Notes: a model not told the origin generated them from the letters alone. A stretch of DNA of 64,000 bases from Iodidimonas nitroreducens (GCA_000710935.1 BAYV01000013.1:62001-126000), one strand, 5' to 3'. Positions 53,324 to 62,621 are shown, counted from the first letter of the stretch. Made by a program: numbers and translations.

Positions 53324-53991
53324 CGCGACATCCTCCACCCCAAGCGCCCCGACAGCCATGTGGTGAGGGCGATGGTAAAGAGTGAAAGGGTCACCAAAAA
53401 GCCCGACATTAAAGCCGCGCCCCGTTGATCGAAGCTTTGCACCCGATCATAAATGGCAATGGCGATGGTTTTTGTTTCGCCGGGAATGGCCCCGCCCACC
53501 ATTAAAACAATGCCAAATTCGCCCAATGTATGGGCAAATGTCAGCACCATGGCGGTGAGAATCCCCGGCCAGGCAATGGGAAGCTCGATCAGCCAAAGAC
53601 TGCGCCAGGGCGAGAGGCCGCATGTTTGAGCCGCTTCACGCAGATCTTTGGGGATGGCTTCAAATCCCCTTTGTGCGGGCTGGATCGCAAAGGGCAGATT
53701 GAACAGAACGGACGCCACCACCAATCCTTCAAAGCTGAAGACCAAAGAATGACCGAATGTGTTTTGCCAGAAGGCGCCGATCCAGGATGCCTTGCCAAAT
53801 CCAACCAGCAGATAAAATCCAAACACTGTGGGCGGCAAAACCAAAGGCAGCATGATCAGGGCTTCGGCCAGCGCTTTTCCCCGAAAATTGCGATAAGCCA
53901 GCAGCCTGCTGATCAGCAAGGTGATAGGGAGCAGGATGGCGACCGTCCATCCCGCCAAGCGCAGAGACAGCCAAAGCGCCGTCCAATCCAT
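53320..53991 (-). CDS. modB: Molybdate ABC transporter permease ModB
   Basis: ModB forms the membrane channel of the molybdate importer. The 223-residue product has five or six hydrophobic segments and the conserved permease loop EAAQTCGLSPWRSLWLIELP followed by HTLGEFGIVLMVGG, the ModB signature. GETKTIAIAIYDRVQ near residue 175 is also typical. It follows modA by 3 bp and overlaps modC. Confidence 0.94.
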   Translation of the reverse strand: MDWTALWLSLRLAGWTVAILLPITLLISRLLAYRNFRGKALAEALIMLPLVLPPTVFGFYLLVGFGKASWIGAFWQNTFGHSLVFSFEGLVVASVLFNLPFAIQPAQRGFEAIPKDLREAAQTCGLSPWRSLWLIELPIAWPGILTAMVLTFAHTLGEFGIVLMVGGAIPGETKTIAIAIYDRVQSFDQRGAALMSGFLVTLSLFTIALTTWLSGRLGWRMSR

Positions 53992-53994
53992 GGC

Positions 53995-54822
53995 TCAGGA
54001 CTCCGGCAGACTGAAGCCATAATCACGCATGATCGCGCGGGCTTTCTCGGTGTTCATATAGGCGTAAAAATCTTCGGCGATGGCCCCGGCACCCTTCAGA
54101 CGCACCATGCGCTGGCGCAAAGGCTGATGCCAATCGGCCGGGATCAGGGCATAGCGGCCGCGTGTTTTAAGCTGAGGCGAGAGTGCCAAAGAATAAGCGA
54201 TGATGCCGCCTTCGCTATTGCCGGAAAGGGCAAATTGCGCCGCTTGGCTCACATTTTCACCCAGCACTAAAAAGGGCTCGATGGCTGGCCAGATGCCTTT
54301 ATGGATCAGGGCTTCCTTTGCCCGCGCGCCATAAGGGGCATGATCGGGATTGGCGATGGCAAAATGGGCGATGGCCTTTTCATCAAGCAGACTTGCCAGA
54401 TGATCGAGATGGGCATCGGTTTTCAGCTTTGAACCATGGGGGACCATCAAAACGATGCGCCCTTCGGCATAAAGATCGCCTTCATCCATGGTAAGGCCCA
54501 ATCGGTGAAGATCGGCGATATAGGCTTCATCGGCGGCCATGAAGATCTGATAGGGCGCGCCCTGGCGGATCTGCTGCGCGAATTGTCCGGTGGAGCCATA
54601 AGAAACCCGGACCTTATGGCCGGTATCCTTTTCAAAAGTCGTGATGATATCAGACAGGGCAAAGCGCAGATCAGAAGCGGCGGCAATGACCGGAGATCGA
54701 TCCTGCGCGGCTGCAAGGCCATAAAAAGCCAAAGATAATACCGCCACCACCATCAACCGAAGCACAGCCGCCCTGAAAGCGGGCAGGGGGTGATAATGGC
54801 TAAGGCAGCAAAAATTCGGCAT
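53995..54822 (-). CDS. modA: Molybdate-binding periplasmic protein ModA
   Basis: ModA captures molybdate (and tungstate) in the periplasm. The 275-residue protein has a signal peptide (about 18-40, ending AAAQ) with a long n-region, then the binding-protein pattern VIAAASDLRFALSDI, VSYGSTGQFAQQI, IFMAADEAYIADL and IANPDHAPYGARAKEAL. Serine residues in AASDL and GSTG are likely oxyanion ligands. The ATG at 54822 follows GGAG by 12 bases; an internal ATG before VVAVLSLAF is an alternative. A perfect palindrome lies 17-38 bp upstream of the start. Confidence 0.94.
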   Translation of the reverse strand: MPNFCCLSHYHPLPAFRAAVLRLMVVAVLSLAFYGLAAAQDRSPVIAAASDLRFALSDIITTFEKDTGHKVRVSYGSTGQFAQQIRQGAPYQIFMAADEAYIADLHRLGLTMDEGDLYAEGRIVLMVPHGSKLKTDAHLDHLASLLDEKAIAHFAIANPDHAPYGARAKEALIHKGIWPAIEPFLVLGENVSQAAQFALSGNSEGGIIAYSLALSPQLKTRGRYALIPADWHQPLRQRMVRLKGAGAIAEDFYAYMNTEKARAIMRDYGFSLPES

Positions 54823-54838
54823 CGGGTCAATATCTCCG

Positions 54839-54860
54839 GTTATGTTTCGTCAAACATAAC
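54839..54860. promoter_or_regulatory. Perfect 22-bp palindrome, candidate ModE operator
   Basis: GTTATGTTT (54839-54847) and AAACATAAC (54852-54860) are exact inverted halves around CGTC. The site lies between the modE stop and the modA start, where a ModE repressor would block modABC when molybdate is plentiful. GTTAT/ATAAC ends resemble known molybdate boxes, which typically have TATATA inner arms; the inner arms here differ. Confidence 0.7.
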
Positions 54861-54887
54861 ACATCGGATGGCTGCTTGCTGCAACCC

Positions 54888-55280
54888 TTATTCCTCGATG
54901 GCCTGATCTTTGAGCAGGGAGGAGAGAGCCATAAGGCTGGCCACACTGCTGAAGGCAGCATCATTTTGTACTTGGCGATAAAGGTTCAAAACCGCTTTGC
55001 CATTCGGGGTGAGCAGGGCACCGCCACCCCCCGGTCCGCCCCGGCTGCTTTCCACAAGGGGATCGCGGAACATGGCATTCAGGTCTTCGATCAACATCCA
55101 TGCCCGTTTATAGCTCATGCCCATGGCCCGCCCGGCAGCGGAAATCGAGCCTTTTTGCGCAATCTGATCGAGCAGGGCGGCCTTGCCCGGGCCAATCATG
55201 GCCTTGGGCCCGAAAACAATCCGGATATGCAGGCGGGGCGGTTCGTTTATGTTGATCATCTCGTCAGCTTTTAAGCCCAT
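54888..55280 (-). CDS. ModE-like molybdate regulator, DNA-binding domain only
   Basis: The 130-residue protein is the winged-helix domain of ModE. LLDQIAQKGSISAAGRAMGMSYKRAWMLIEDL is the LysR-like helix-turn-helix and SSRGGPGGGGALLTPNGKAVL is the wing, both typical. The C-terminal di-TOBE molybdate sensor of full ModE (about 260 residues) is absent, so sensing must be by another means or by this domain. ATGs at 55280 and 55259 are possible starts; AGGG lies 5 bases before the first. It precedes modABC in the same direction with 65 bp between, including the palindrome. Confidence 0.88.
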   Translation of the reverse strand: MGLKADEMININEPPRLHIRIVFGPKAMIGPGKAALLDQIAQKGSISAAGRAMGMSYKRAWMLIEDLNAMFRDPLVESSRGGPGGGGALLTPNGKAVLNLYRQVQNDAAFSSVASLMALSSLLKDQAIEE

Positions 55281-55326
55281 TGCGCCCTGCTCGTGTTGAT
55301 GCCGGATCAGCCTTGGAATCTATCAG

Positions 55327-55355
55327 CAAAAGGCCCCAGGAAGCGAAGCCTTTTG
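55327..55355 (-). terminator. Hairpin between the Met-rich protein gene and modE
   Basis: CAAAAGGC (55327-55334) and GCCTTTTG (55348-55355) form a perfect 8-bp stem with a 13-base loop, 22 bp after the stop of the upstream minus-strand gene. The TTTT lies within the stem, so it is a modest terminator candidate. Confidence 0.5.
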
Positions 55356-55377
55356 CATGTTCAAAAAGGCATTTGGA

Positions 55378-55842
55378 TCAATGGGCTGTTTGCGATGATG
55401 CGTGTTGGCGCTCTTCCAGCTTGGTAAAAATTGCGCCCATCACCAACCCATAGATAACATGCAGAACAAAGGTCATGATCGGTGCCATGATCCCCATATT
55501 CAGGCCAAAAACCCCGGCTCCGGCCATGGGCATGGGTAGGATCATCATCAAAAGCCATGCCGCAATCGAAAAAGAAATGCCTTTCATCATAGAGCTGCTG
55601 CCCGGCCATAGCTTCAGGCCGGCCACGAACAAAGCCCCCCAGATGATCGATCCGATGACAAAATGCATCACCCAGCCAATCATTGGATTGGCAGGCATTT
55701 GAAGCATATTTGCACTCATGCCCGAAAGCATCTTGATCACATTCAGTTCCGGCATGATTCCCATAGCACCTTTCATCAGCATGATTGCTGAAAGCACCAC
55801 AGTGGCAATAAATGCCGCAATGATTCCATTGATGTATGACAT
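55378..55842 (-). CDS. Methionine-rich four-helix membrane protein
   Basis: This 154-residue protein has four hydrophobic helices (about 5-25, 55-77, 87-110 and 118-142) and a short polar C-terminus ERQHASSQTAH. Methionine is strikingly frequent, about one residue in seven, including MLMKGAMGIMPE and MMILPMPMAGAG. The layout resembles the DUF6789 family of unknown function. Its N-terminal segment MSYINGIIAAFIATVVLSAI is well formed. A role in metal handling is conceivable from the methionines but not supported otherwise. It is monocistronic by position. Confidence 0.75.
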   Translation of the reverse strand: MSYINGIIAAFIATVVLSAIMLMKGAMGIMPELNVIKMLSGMSANMLQMPANPMIGWVMHFVIGSIIWGALFVAGLKLWPGSSSMMKGISFSIAAWLLMMILPMPMAGAGVFGLNMGIMAPIMTFVLHVIYGLVMGAIFTKLEERQHASSQTAH

Positions 55843-56116
55843 GTGATTATCCTGTTCCTGTTAGCACTTTTATCGAATTACAAGGGTCACCCCTTTCGCA
55901 AAAACGATTTTCATTATGAAATGTTCCCCAATCCCGCATAACCCAATGCCCTGCAGCTTTTGATTGCAGTTGACGAGCGGATATCTGAGCGCAAGACGTA
56001 TAAATCTCACCGTCATTGGAAGGTCATAATAGCGATACAGGAATGACATTAACCGTCTCTAGCTGTGCCTTGGTGGTGTTTCACCGCACGAACAATAGCA
56101 CAAAGGGGAAACGGTC

Positions 56117-58465
56117 ATGTTATCGAAGGCTCATAGACGGTCGGCCTTATTATCAGGGATTGCCCTGATTTCTATTATCAATGGGGTATCAAACAGCGCT
56201 TGGGCGCAGCAGTCTGTCGAGACGGATGCGGCGGATCGAGGCATGCTGGAGGAAATCATCGTCACTGCGCAAAAGCGCGAGCAGGCGGCCATCGATGTGC
56301 CAATCACCATGACGACCTTCAGCCCGGAATTTCTGGCCCGCCAGGGGATCGATGAAATGGACCGCCTGTCGGATTTCATCCCGGGCGTGCGGATTGATGA
56401 GCAAAGCGTCAATAATCCTGCGATCAATGTGCGCGGGATCACGACCGATAATGGCGCCGCCACCACCCAGCCCCGGGTTTCGGTGTTCCAGGATGGGGTG
56501 GATATCAGCCGTCCGCGTGGATCATCGATTGCCTTGTTCGATCTGGAGCGGGTCGAGGTTTTGAAAGGGCCGCAAAGCACGCTTTTGGGCCGGGGCGCGA
56601 TGGTGGGGGCGATCAATTTCATTTCAGCCCGGCCTGAGAATACCACCAATGGCTCATTTGCGGCTGAAGTGGGGGATTTCGACCGGCGCAAGATCGAGGG
56701 GCATTTCAACACCCCGATCATTGATGATCTGTTGTTATTCCGCATCGCCGGGCAATATCGCGAGCGGGATGGCCATATCAAAAACATCACCGGTGAAGCG
56801 CAATCGCAAAATCCCAATGCAAGGCTTAGGGGCAGCGATTTGCAGGGCATCGGCACCTTTGCCCTGCGGGGATCCCTTGCTTATACCCCGGAAAGCCCGT
56901 TTTCCACGACCCTGATCATTAATTATCAAAATGATGATCAGCCCGGCACATCCTTTAAAAGCACGGTGGTGGCGCCTACGGGCGGCGATACCAGCCCTTT
57001 CAGCTTTGCCGAATTCGATCAGGGTGCCGATCTTGGTATCGAGCGTGAACTTTGGAGCGCAACCCTCAATAGCCGCTATGAGATTTCCGATGTTTTAGGC
57101 TTCAGTGCGATCACCAGTTGGCGGACGTTCGATGCCGTTGAACTCTTTGATGCCGATGGGTTTCAGGCGCGCTTTTTGGAATTTATCGAAGATGCATCAA
57201 GCGATCAGTTGAGCCATGAAATGCGGCTCGATTATGATGCGGGCAATGGTTTTGCCGGTTTTATCGGGGCCAATTTCTTTTATGAAAAGGGCACCCAGCG
57301 CGTTGTTTCGGTCACCGATGAGCGGGTGTTTGCCAATCTGATACTTGGAACCCCTTTTGTGGGGGCGGATGGCCAGGTTAATCTTGTGCCCGGCTTTCCC
57401 GATGATCCCTTCATCGAAGAACAAACCAATCGGGGTGAAAATTACAGCTATGATCTGTTCGGCGATGCCTCTTGGGCGGTAACCGATCGGCTGGAATTGA
57501 CCGGTGGTGTGCGCTTTTCATTTTCGGATGTGGAAAGTGCGCTGATTGTGCCGGATTTCTCACCTAACCGCGCGCCCAGCTTCCCCAATAATTTTGTTTT
57601 GCCCTTGTTCCGCATCGGCGCGGCGGGCAGCGGGATCGATGAAAGGGATGAAACCTTTACCGGTATCACCGGTCGCATCGCGGCCCGCTATGCGCTCACC
57701 GATACGCTCAATGCCTATATCAGCTATGCGCGCGGTCGGCGGCCCGAAACTTTGGAAGAGCAAGGGGCCACCAATCTGATCGAGATTTTCAAGGAAGAAA
57801 CCCTCAATAGCTATGAAGCCGGGCTGAAATCCAGCTTCCTTGGCGGCCGGATGACCCTTGATGCGGCTGTTTTCTACTATGATTTCAATAATTTCCTGAC
57901 AACTATCGACAATCCGGAGACCACGACTTTGGATGCCATCACATCCGATGATGGAGAAGCCAGCACTATTGGTTTTGAGGCGGATCTGCGCTGGCAGGTG
58001 ATCCCGGAATTGTTCTTCTTTGCCAATTATGGCTTTCTTGATTCCAAAATATCAGGAGATGAAGCCAAATTCGGGCCGAAAGATACGGTTGGTTTCGTTG
58101 CGGGGGATCGCTTTCGGATCAGCCCCAAACATTCTTTTGCCATCGGGGCCGATCTATTGGTGCCCATCGGCAAAGGGGTGAGCTTTTACCTCAATCCCAG
58201 CTATACCTATACCAGCCGTATCTTTTTCACTGATGATAATCAGCAAAGCGGCGGCGTTAATCAGCAGCCTTCTTTTGGGCTTGCAGATTTGCGCGGGGGC
58301 TTTCAGGTGCGGGATGGCCAGCTTTCCATCGGGGGCTTTGTGGAAAATGCCTTCGATAAGAATTTCCTGATTGATAGCGGAAATACAGGTGGTGGATTTG
58401 GCTTGCCGACCCAGATTGCCGGGCCGCCCCGGATGTTCGGCCTTGAGGTGCGCGGGCGTTTCTAG
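56117..58465 (+). CDS. TonB-dependent outer-membrane receptor
   Basis: The 782-residue product is a TonB-dependent receptor. A signal peptide ends near SAWA-QQSV (residue 31). The plug starts with the TonB-box region LEEIIVTAQKREQAAIDVPI and continues through RGITTDNGAATTQP, LERVEVLKGPQSTLLGRGA to about 190; the rest is a 22-strand-type barrel ending in the aromatic terminus LEVRGRF. AAAGGGG precedes the ATG. The substrate cannot be stated; plug type and family resemble receptors for siderophores or other small organics. The 274-bp upstream spacer has no gene. Confidence 0.93.
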   Translation: MLSKAHRRSALLSGIALISIINGVSNSAWAQQSVETDAADRGMLEEIIVTAQKREQAAIDVPITMTTFSPEFLARQGIDEMDRLSDFIPGVRIDEQSVNNPAINVRGITTDNGAATTQPRVSVFQDGVDISRPRGSSIALFDLERVEVLKGPQSTLLGRGAMVGAINFISARPENTTNGSFAAEVGDFDRRKIEGHFNTPIIDDLLLFRIAGQYRERDGHIKNITGEAQSQNPNARLRGSDLQGIGTFALRGSLAYTPESPFSTTLIINYQNDDQPGTSFKSTVVAPTGGDTSPFSFAEFDQGADLGIERELWSATLNSRYEISDVLGFSAITSWRTFDAVELFDADGFQARFLEFIEDASSDQLSHEMRLDYDAGNGFAGFIGANFFYEKGTQRVVSVTDERVFANLILGTPFVGADGQVNLVPGFPDDPFIEEQTNRGENYSYDLFGDASWAVTDRLELTGGVRFSFSDVESALIVPDFSPNRAPSFPNNFVLPLFRIGAAGSGIDERDETFTGITGRIAARYALTDTLNAYISYARGRRPETLEEQGATNLIEIFKEETLNSYEAGLKSSFLGGRMTLDAAVFYYDFNNFLTTIDNPETTTLDAITSDDGEASTIGFEADLRWQVIPELFFFANYGFLDSKISGDEAKFGPKDTVGFVAGDRFRISPKHSFAIGADLLVPIGKGVSFYLNPSYTYTSRIFFTDDNQQSGGVNQQPSFGLADLRGGFQVRDGQLSIGGFVENAFDKNFLIDSGNTGGGFGLPTQIAGPPRMFGLEVRGRF

Positions 58466-58488
58466 ATAACCGCGCAGGCTTGTCAATC

Positions 58489-58538
58489 AGCCGCGTGCCC
58501 GGATCATCAAAGGGATGAGAGGGGCACGCGGTTGTTTT
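58489..58538 (+). terminator. Rho-independent terminator of the TonB receptor gene
   Basis: CCGCGTGCCC (58491-58500) pairs perfectly with GGGCACGCGG (58522-58531), followed by TTGTTTTTGG. The stem is 10 bp with a 21-base loop, 25 bp after the receptor stop codon. Confidence 0.8.
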
Positions 58539-58546
58539 TGGCTCAT

Positions 58547-59161
58547 CTATTCTTTGAACAGCATGAACAGCGTGGGATCATCAGGGGCCCCGGTCGCGGG
58601 AAGCCCACGCGCAGCCTGAAAGCGGGTGATCGCCGATTTCAAATCATCCTCGCCTTGCGCCGATGGATTGTGAAAGCCCAGTTCGGCCAAGCGTTCGCGG
58701 ATGCGATCAAGGGTGCTGCGATAAAGCCGCATGGAATTGCTGGCCCCCGCAATCTCGACAAGGGGGCTTTCAGTTTTCACCGCATCGGGCTTTAAGCTTT
58801 TGGTCATGGCATAAACTGCCGCGAAAAAAGGCTCATCGGCATTGGCGCTACACCAGTTTTTCAAGGAAATCGCGATATAGCCATCCGATTGCCAATCAAC
58901 GATATCATAAATGCCGGTTTCATATTGATTGACCGCGGTGAGATAGCCCGAAGCCCAGCCGAAATAGGCATCGATCCGATCATCGCGGGCATCGAGGGAT
59001 TCGACAAAAGCGCTGCATTTCGCAAGCCCCATGCCCTTGATCGCCAGATTGCCGTCTTTATCGGCGGCCTGTGCGGCACCCCCACCAAAAGCGGTGGCGG
59101 CAAACAGGAAACCGCTGAGCACGAGGCTCAGCGGCAGTTTTTTGGAAGGGGTATTAATCAT
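58547..59161 (-). CDS. Secreted protein with peptidoglycan-binding-like domain
   Basis: The 204-residue protein has a signal peptide (about 1-33, AAQA-ADK). The central domain has one Cys pair in GLAKCSAFVES and KNWCSAN, probably a disulfide, and the pattern of a small Rap1a/HdeA-like helical domain, which I cannot name with confidence. The last 55 residues (RIRERLAELGF, DDLKSAITRFQAARGLPATG) match a PG_binding_1 domain. It should sit in the periplasm at the cell wall. It shares its orientation with the nuclease gene, whose stop lies 7 bp upstream of its start, so the two may be co-transcribed. Confidence 0.8.
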   Translation of the reverse strand: MINTPSKKLPLSLVLSGFLFAATAFGGGAAQAADKDGNLAIKGMGLAKCSAFVESLDARDDRIDAYFGWASGYLTAVNQYETGIYDIVDWQSDGYIAISLKNWCSANADEPFFAAVYAMTKSLKPDAVKTESPLVEIAGASNSMRLYRSTLDRIRERLAELGFHNPSAQGEDDLKSAITRFQAARGLPATGAPDDPTLFMLFKE

Positions 59162-59168
59162 AAAATAC

Positions 59169-61577
59169 TCATGACCTTAAGGCTAAAGACCGTTTGCGGG
59201 ACAAGGCGACCAGAAGGAAGAATCCGACCAGAAACAGCAGCAGGCTTGAGACCGTAGGAATATCAACAAGCTGTGGCAGCAAGAAGCTGGCAAGGACCGG
59301 ATCATGATCAGCAAAGAATTCCAAAAGGCCGCTATTGAGATGAACGATATCGATCAGTGGATTTTGCTGCAAAAGCTGTGACGAGATCAAGATATGATCG
59401 AGAAGCTGCGCATTGCCTTCAAAAATGAAGGAAAAGAGATCTTCGGGCGTCAGCTGCAATTGTGCCAGATTGGTCAGGATCTGATTGGTCGTCAGTCCGG
59501 TCAGGGCCAAAAGGGGTGCCATGAACTGAAACTCGTTCAGATCGCCCAAAGCAATGATATTGGCCGTGGGGTTGTCTGACAGCAGACCTTCGATGAAGCT
59601 GTTGACCAAGGTTGCCTGAGCCACACGCTTGTCTTCACCGCCATTGATTGATGGCTGCACGGTTCCAAACAAAGGCGATGATCCACCTTTCGAGGTGAAG
59701 TGATTATTGACGATGGTCACTTCATGGCCATTGAACACAAAGGTGCCCACCAGTGGCTTGCGGGCATTGTCGAAAGCGGGATCGCTATCGGAACCGGGCA
59801 GGGTCATCAAAGATCCGGGAACCAGATCCACACGATCAGGATTATAAAGGAATGCCGTGCGGATATTCGCCCCCGGCTCGCCACCGCTGGTGTTATTCAC
59901 CGGGGCGATTTCAGCAAATTCAAGGCGGGGCCCCCCGGCCTCGACAATGGCATCGATCAGCAACTGCAAAGTCAGGGCTGCTGATGTGGTGCCATCATTG
60001 GTGGGGCCGCTGCCATCCTGGATTTCCTGCAGGCCAATGATATCGGGGCTGAGCAGGCCATCCACGATCTGCCGCGCCAGCCCGGCAAATTTTTCGGGGC
60101 CATCGGATGGATCGAGATTAAGCACATTATAGGTGGCAACGCTCAAGCGATCACCGCCCACCGCAATGCTGGCAGTTTCCGGGGCGATGGAACCAGCAGT
60201 CGCCACAGGGGCTTCGGTTGCCAGTAATTCAAAATTGCCGAAATTGAAGGCAATGACACCCGTGACATCGCCAAGCGTGTCGCCCATCTGAACGGATGGG
60301 TTATTGCCCGCCAGCAGGCTGTCATCGATCTGCAGGCGTTCAGGATTGAAATCGCCTTCGGATATGGTGATGCCGCCTTGTGCATTCATGCCGGTGGCAT
60401 TGGCGCCCTGATCGGCGACCGCGAAAATTTCACCAAATTGATTGGTGGTCGCCACCGCCTGGGCATCCGATAAAGTCACCCGCATGCCTTCAAGGCTTTC
60501 AAAGAAATCGATGCCATCGGTTTCAGGATTGAAAGTGGCGAAATTATCACTGTCGATGCTTTGGGTGGGGGCCTGGCGTCCGCCATTGCCAATGATGGTG
60601 GCTGTGGGCAGGGCATTGCCCTGGCTTTCCACCGTGATGAGGGGGCCGGTGATCTGGGTGCCAGACAGATTATTGCTCGATGCGCCACCCGGGGTGAATT
60701 CACCCACCGTTCCATTGATCGAAACACTATCCCCCAGCGCAACATCGGGGGCCGTGCCGGTGAAAACGAACAGGGCATCTGATGTGGCATCATCGCCATC
60801 ACCAATTGGATCCTGAACATAAAAGCCATTATTGGCCAGAACGGTCACGATCCCGCTGGTTTCCACCTGCTGATCAACAAAGGATGAAAGATGCCCGGCG
60901 CCCTGAATGGTGGGAATGCTCACCGCTTCGGCAACAGGTGGGGGCGGTGGGGGCGGGGGTTCACTGCCTTCGCCATCCAGTGTTTGATTGCTGTTCACAG
61001 CGCCTGCGGTATTGGCCGCCGGGGCGTCCCATTGAAAGGCGGTGGTCAAACGGCCCGATGCATCGGTCGTGAGGTCGCCACCACTGATATTGCCGCTCAC
61101 CTGCACAGAAAAGCCGATCGGCGTGCTGCTGGTTTCCCTGACACCGATATCGGTGCTGCTAAGACCCAAAGCCGCGCCAGAGGTGGCGGTGAATGTGCCC
61201 TCATAGCTTAAAAACTGCACGACCCGGCCGGTATTATCCACCAGCGCCATGCCATCGGGTCCGCCATTCTGGATGCCATTGGTGTCGAAATTCAGGGTTT
61301 CAAAGCCAAAACCATTGAGATCATTGCCCAAGATGCCGCCGAGATTGATGGTGTTATAAACGGCACCACCATTGCCATTGATCAATTCAACCGACCAGCC
61401 GCTGAGATCGGTACCGGCAAGACCCGCGATTTCGATGAATTCACCCTGATCCCTGCCATCATTATCATAGTGCACTTCATTGAAAAACGGCGTGGCTAAG
61501 GCGGGCGCGGCACTGCCCGTTAGAATAGCGGCTGCGGAAAGCGCCGATAAAAATCTGGAACGACGAAGATACTTCAT
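59169..61577 (-). CDS. Secreted nuclease with lamin-tail domain and C-terminal anchor
   Basis: The 802-residue protein has a signal peptide (to about ALA-TPF, residue 29), a lamin-tail domain (about 30-150; FNEVHYDNDGRDQGEFIEIAG), a proline linker (PPPPPPPP near 210), an OB-fold domain as in extracellular nucleases (about 220-460) and an endonuclease/exonuclease/phosphatase domain (about 470-760) with VATYNVLNL, GLQEIQ, NNHFTSKGG, ALGDLNEF and LLDHILIS. The ending is a sorting-type signal: IPTVSS (773-778), a hydrophobic span and SRKR. It should degrade extracellular DNA or RNA at the surface. The ATG follows GGGGGAAACC. Confidence 0.93.
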   Translation of the reverse strand: MKYLRRSRFLSALSAAAILTGSAAPALATPFFNEVHYDNDGRDQGEFIEIAGLAGTDLSGWSVELINGNGGAVYNTINLGGILGNDLNGFGFETLNFDTNGIQNGGPDGMALVDNTGRVVQFLSYEGTFTATSGAALGLSSTDIGVRETSSTPIGFSVQVSGNISGGDLTTDASGRLTTAFQWDAPAANTAGAVNSNQTLDGEGSEPPPPPPPPVAEAVSIPTIQGAGHLSSFVDQQVETSGIVTVLANNGFYVQDPIGDGDDATSDALFVFTGTAPDVALGDSVSINGTVGEFTPGGASSNNLSGTQITGPLITVESQGNALPTATIIGNGGRQAPTQSIDSDNFATFNPETDGIDFFESLEGMRVTLSDAQAVATTNQFGEIFAVADQGANATGMNAQGGITISEGDFNPERLQIDDSLLAGNNPSVQMGDTLGDVTGVIAFNFGNFELLATEAPVATAGSIAPETASIAVGGDRLSVATYNVLNLDPSDGPEKFAGLARQIVDGLLSPDIIGLQEIQDGSGPTNDGTTSAALTLQLLIDAIVEAGGPRLEFAEIAPVNNTSGGEPGANIRTAFLYNPDRVDLVPGSLMTLPGSDSDPAFDNARKPLVGTFVFNGHEVTIVNNHFTSKGGSSPLFGTVQPSINGGEDKRVAQATLVNSFIEGLLSDNPTANIIALGDLNEFQFMAPLLALTGLTTNQILTNLAQLQLTPEDLFSFIFEGNAQLLDHILISSQLLQQNPLIDIVHLNSGLLEFFADHDPVLASFLLPQLVDIPTVSSLLLFLVGFFLLVALSRKRSLALRS

Positions 61578-61704
61578 GGTTTCCCCCTTGATTGAATGAC
61601 CCGCATGAAAGCTATCGTCTGTTTATGACAGCAACAAGACCATTTTTAACACTTTGTTAATATTTTTAGCAGGGGATCAAATTTTTGTATCATATCGGGA
61701 CAAT

Positions 61705-61742
61705 TAAAATAAAAACCCCGGCCTGTGGTGAAACAGACCGGG
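61705..61742 (-). terminator. Rho-independent terminator after bdhA
   Basis: The arms CCCGG-C-CTGT (61717-61726) and ACAG-A-CCGGG (61733-61742) form a stem with one internal mismatch and a 6-base loop; read on the minus strand it is followed by GGTTTTTATTTTAATT. It lies about 97 bp after the bdhA stop. Confidence 0.75.
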
Positions 61743-61838
61743 ATCATTGAGAAAGGGTTTGAGCGTCTATGTTCCGAATCGGGTTCAGGATAAACCGAAA
61801 GACGGCTTGATTTTAAACCCGGATAGGGCGGCTTTGGA

Positions 61839-62621
61839 TCATTCCATCACCCAGCCATGGCTGACGATCAGGGATTGCCCGGTCAGTGCCTTTGATTGGC
61901 TGCCTGCGAAAAACAACACCGCCTGTGCCACATCTTCCACGGTGGTGAATTCCCCATCCACGGTATTTTTCAGCATCACATTTTTGACGACATCATCCTC
62001 GCTGATGCCCAGGGCCTTGGCCTGTTCGGGGATCTGCTTATCCACCAAAGGCGTGCGTACAAAGCCGGGGCACACCACATTGGCCCGCACATTATGCTTG
62101 GCCCCTTCCTTTGCCAGCACCCGCGCCAATCCCAAAAGCCCATGCTTTGCCGTAACATAAGCCGATTTCAGGGGTGAGGCTTCTTTGGAATGAACCGAGC
62201 CCATATAAATGATCGAGCCGGATTTCGCCGGATACATATATTTCAAACAGGCTTTGGTGGTGAGAAAGGCACCATCAAGATGCACGGCCAGCATCAATTT
62301 CCATTGATCGAAGGGAAACTCTTCGATGGGATGGACGATCTGCACCCCGGCATTGCTGACCAGACAATCGATCCGCCCATAGGTTTGATGCACTTTGTCG
62401 ATGCCCGCATTCACCTGATCTTCTTTGGTGACATCCATTTCGATGGCCAAAGCCCTGCCGCCCTGAGCGATGATCTCATCGGCGGTTTTTTGGGCGGCAT
62501 CCATTTTCAGATCGGCGATCACCACCGTTGCCCCTTCCTTTACAAAGGCAAGGGCGATTTCCTTGCCAATGCCGCTGGCTGAACCGGTGATGATGGCGAT
62601 CTGATCTTTAAAGCGGGTCAT
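61839..62621 (-). CDS. bdhA: 3-hydroxybutyrate dehydrogenase (SDR family)
   Basis: The enzyme interconverts 3-hydroxybutyrate and acetoacetate with NAD and belongs to poly-hydroxybutyrate or ketone-body use. The 260-residue SDR protein has the cofactor site GSASGIG (13-19), NAG (90-92), and the catalytic Ser 142, Tyr 155 and Lys 159 (GSVHSKEAS and SAYVTAKHG). The segment [21 protein letters not shown] and the ending VSHGWVME are characteristic of 3-hydroxybutyrate dehydrogenases. It lies 70 bp after the patatin gene in the same direction; the two commonly occur together. Confidence 0.92.
   Translation of the reverse strand: MTRFKDQIAIITGSASGIGKEIALAFVKEGATVVIADLKMDAAQKTADEIIAQGGRALAIEMDVTKEDQVNAGIDKVHQTYGRIDCLVSNAGVQIVHPIEEFPFDQWKLMLAVHLDGAFLTTKACLKYMYPAKSGSIIYMGSVHSKEASPLKSAYVTAKHGLLGLARVLAKEGAKHNVRANVVCPGFVRTPLVDKQIPEQAKALGISEDDVVKNVMLKNTVDGEFTTVEDVAQAVLFFAGSQSKALTGQSLIVSHGWVME

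Noticed and set aside
55843-56116. Fur-type iron box upstream of the TonB receptor
   Set aside because: The spacer has scattered AT-rich stretches but no GATAATGATAATCATTATC-like array or convincing palindrome.
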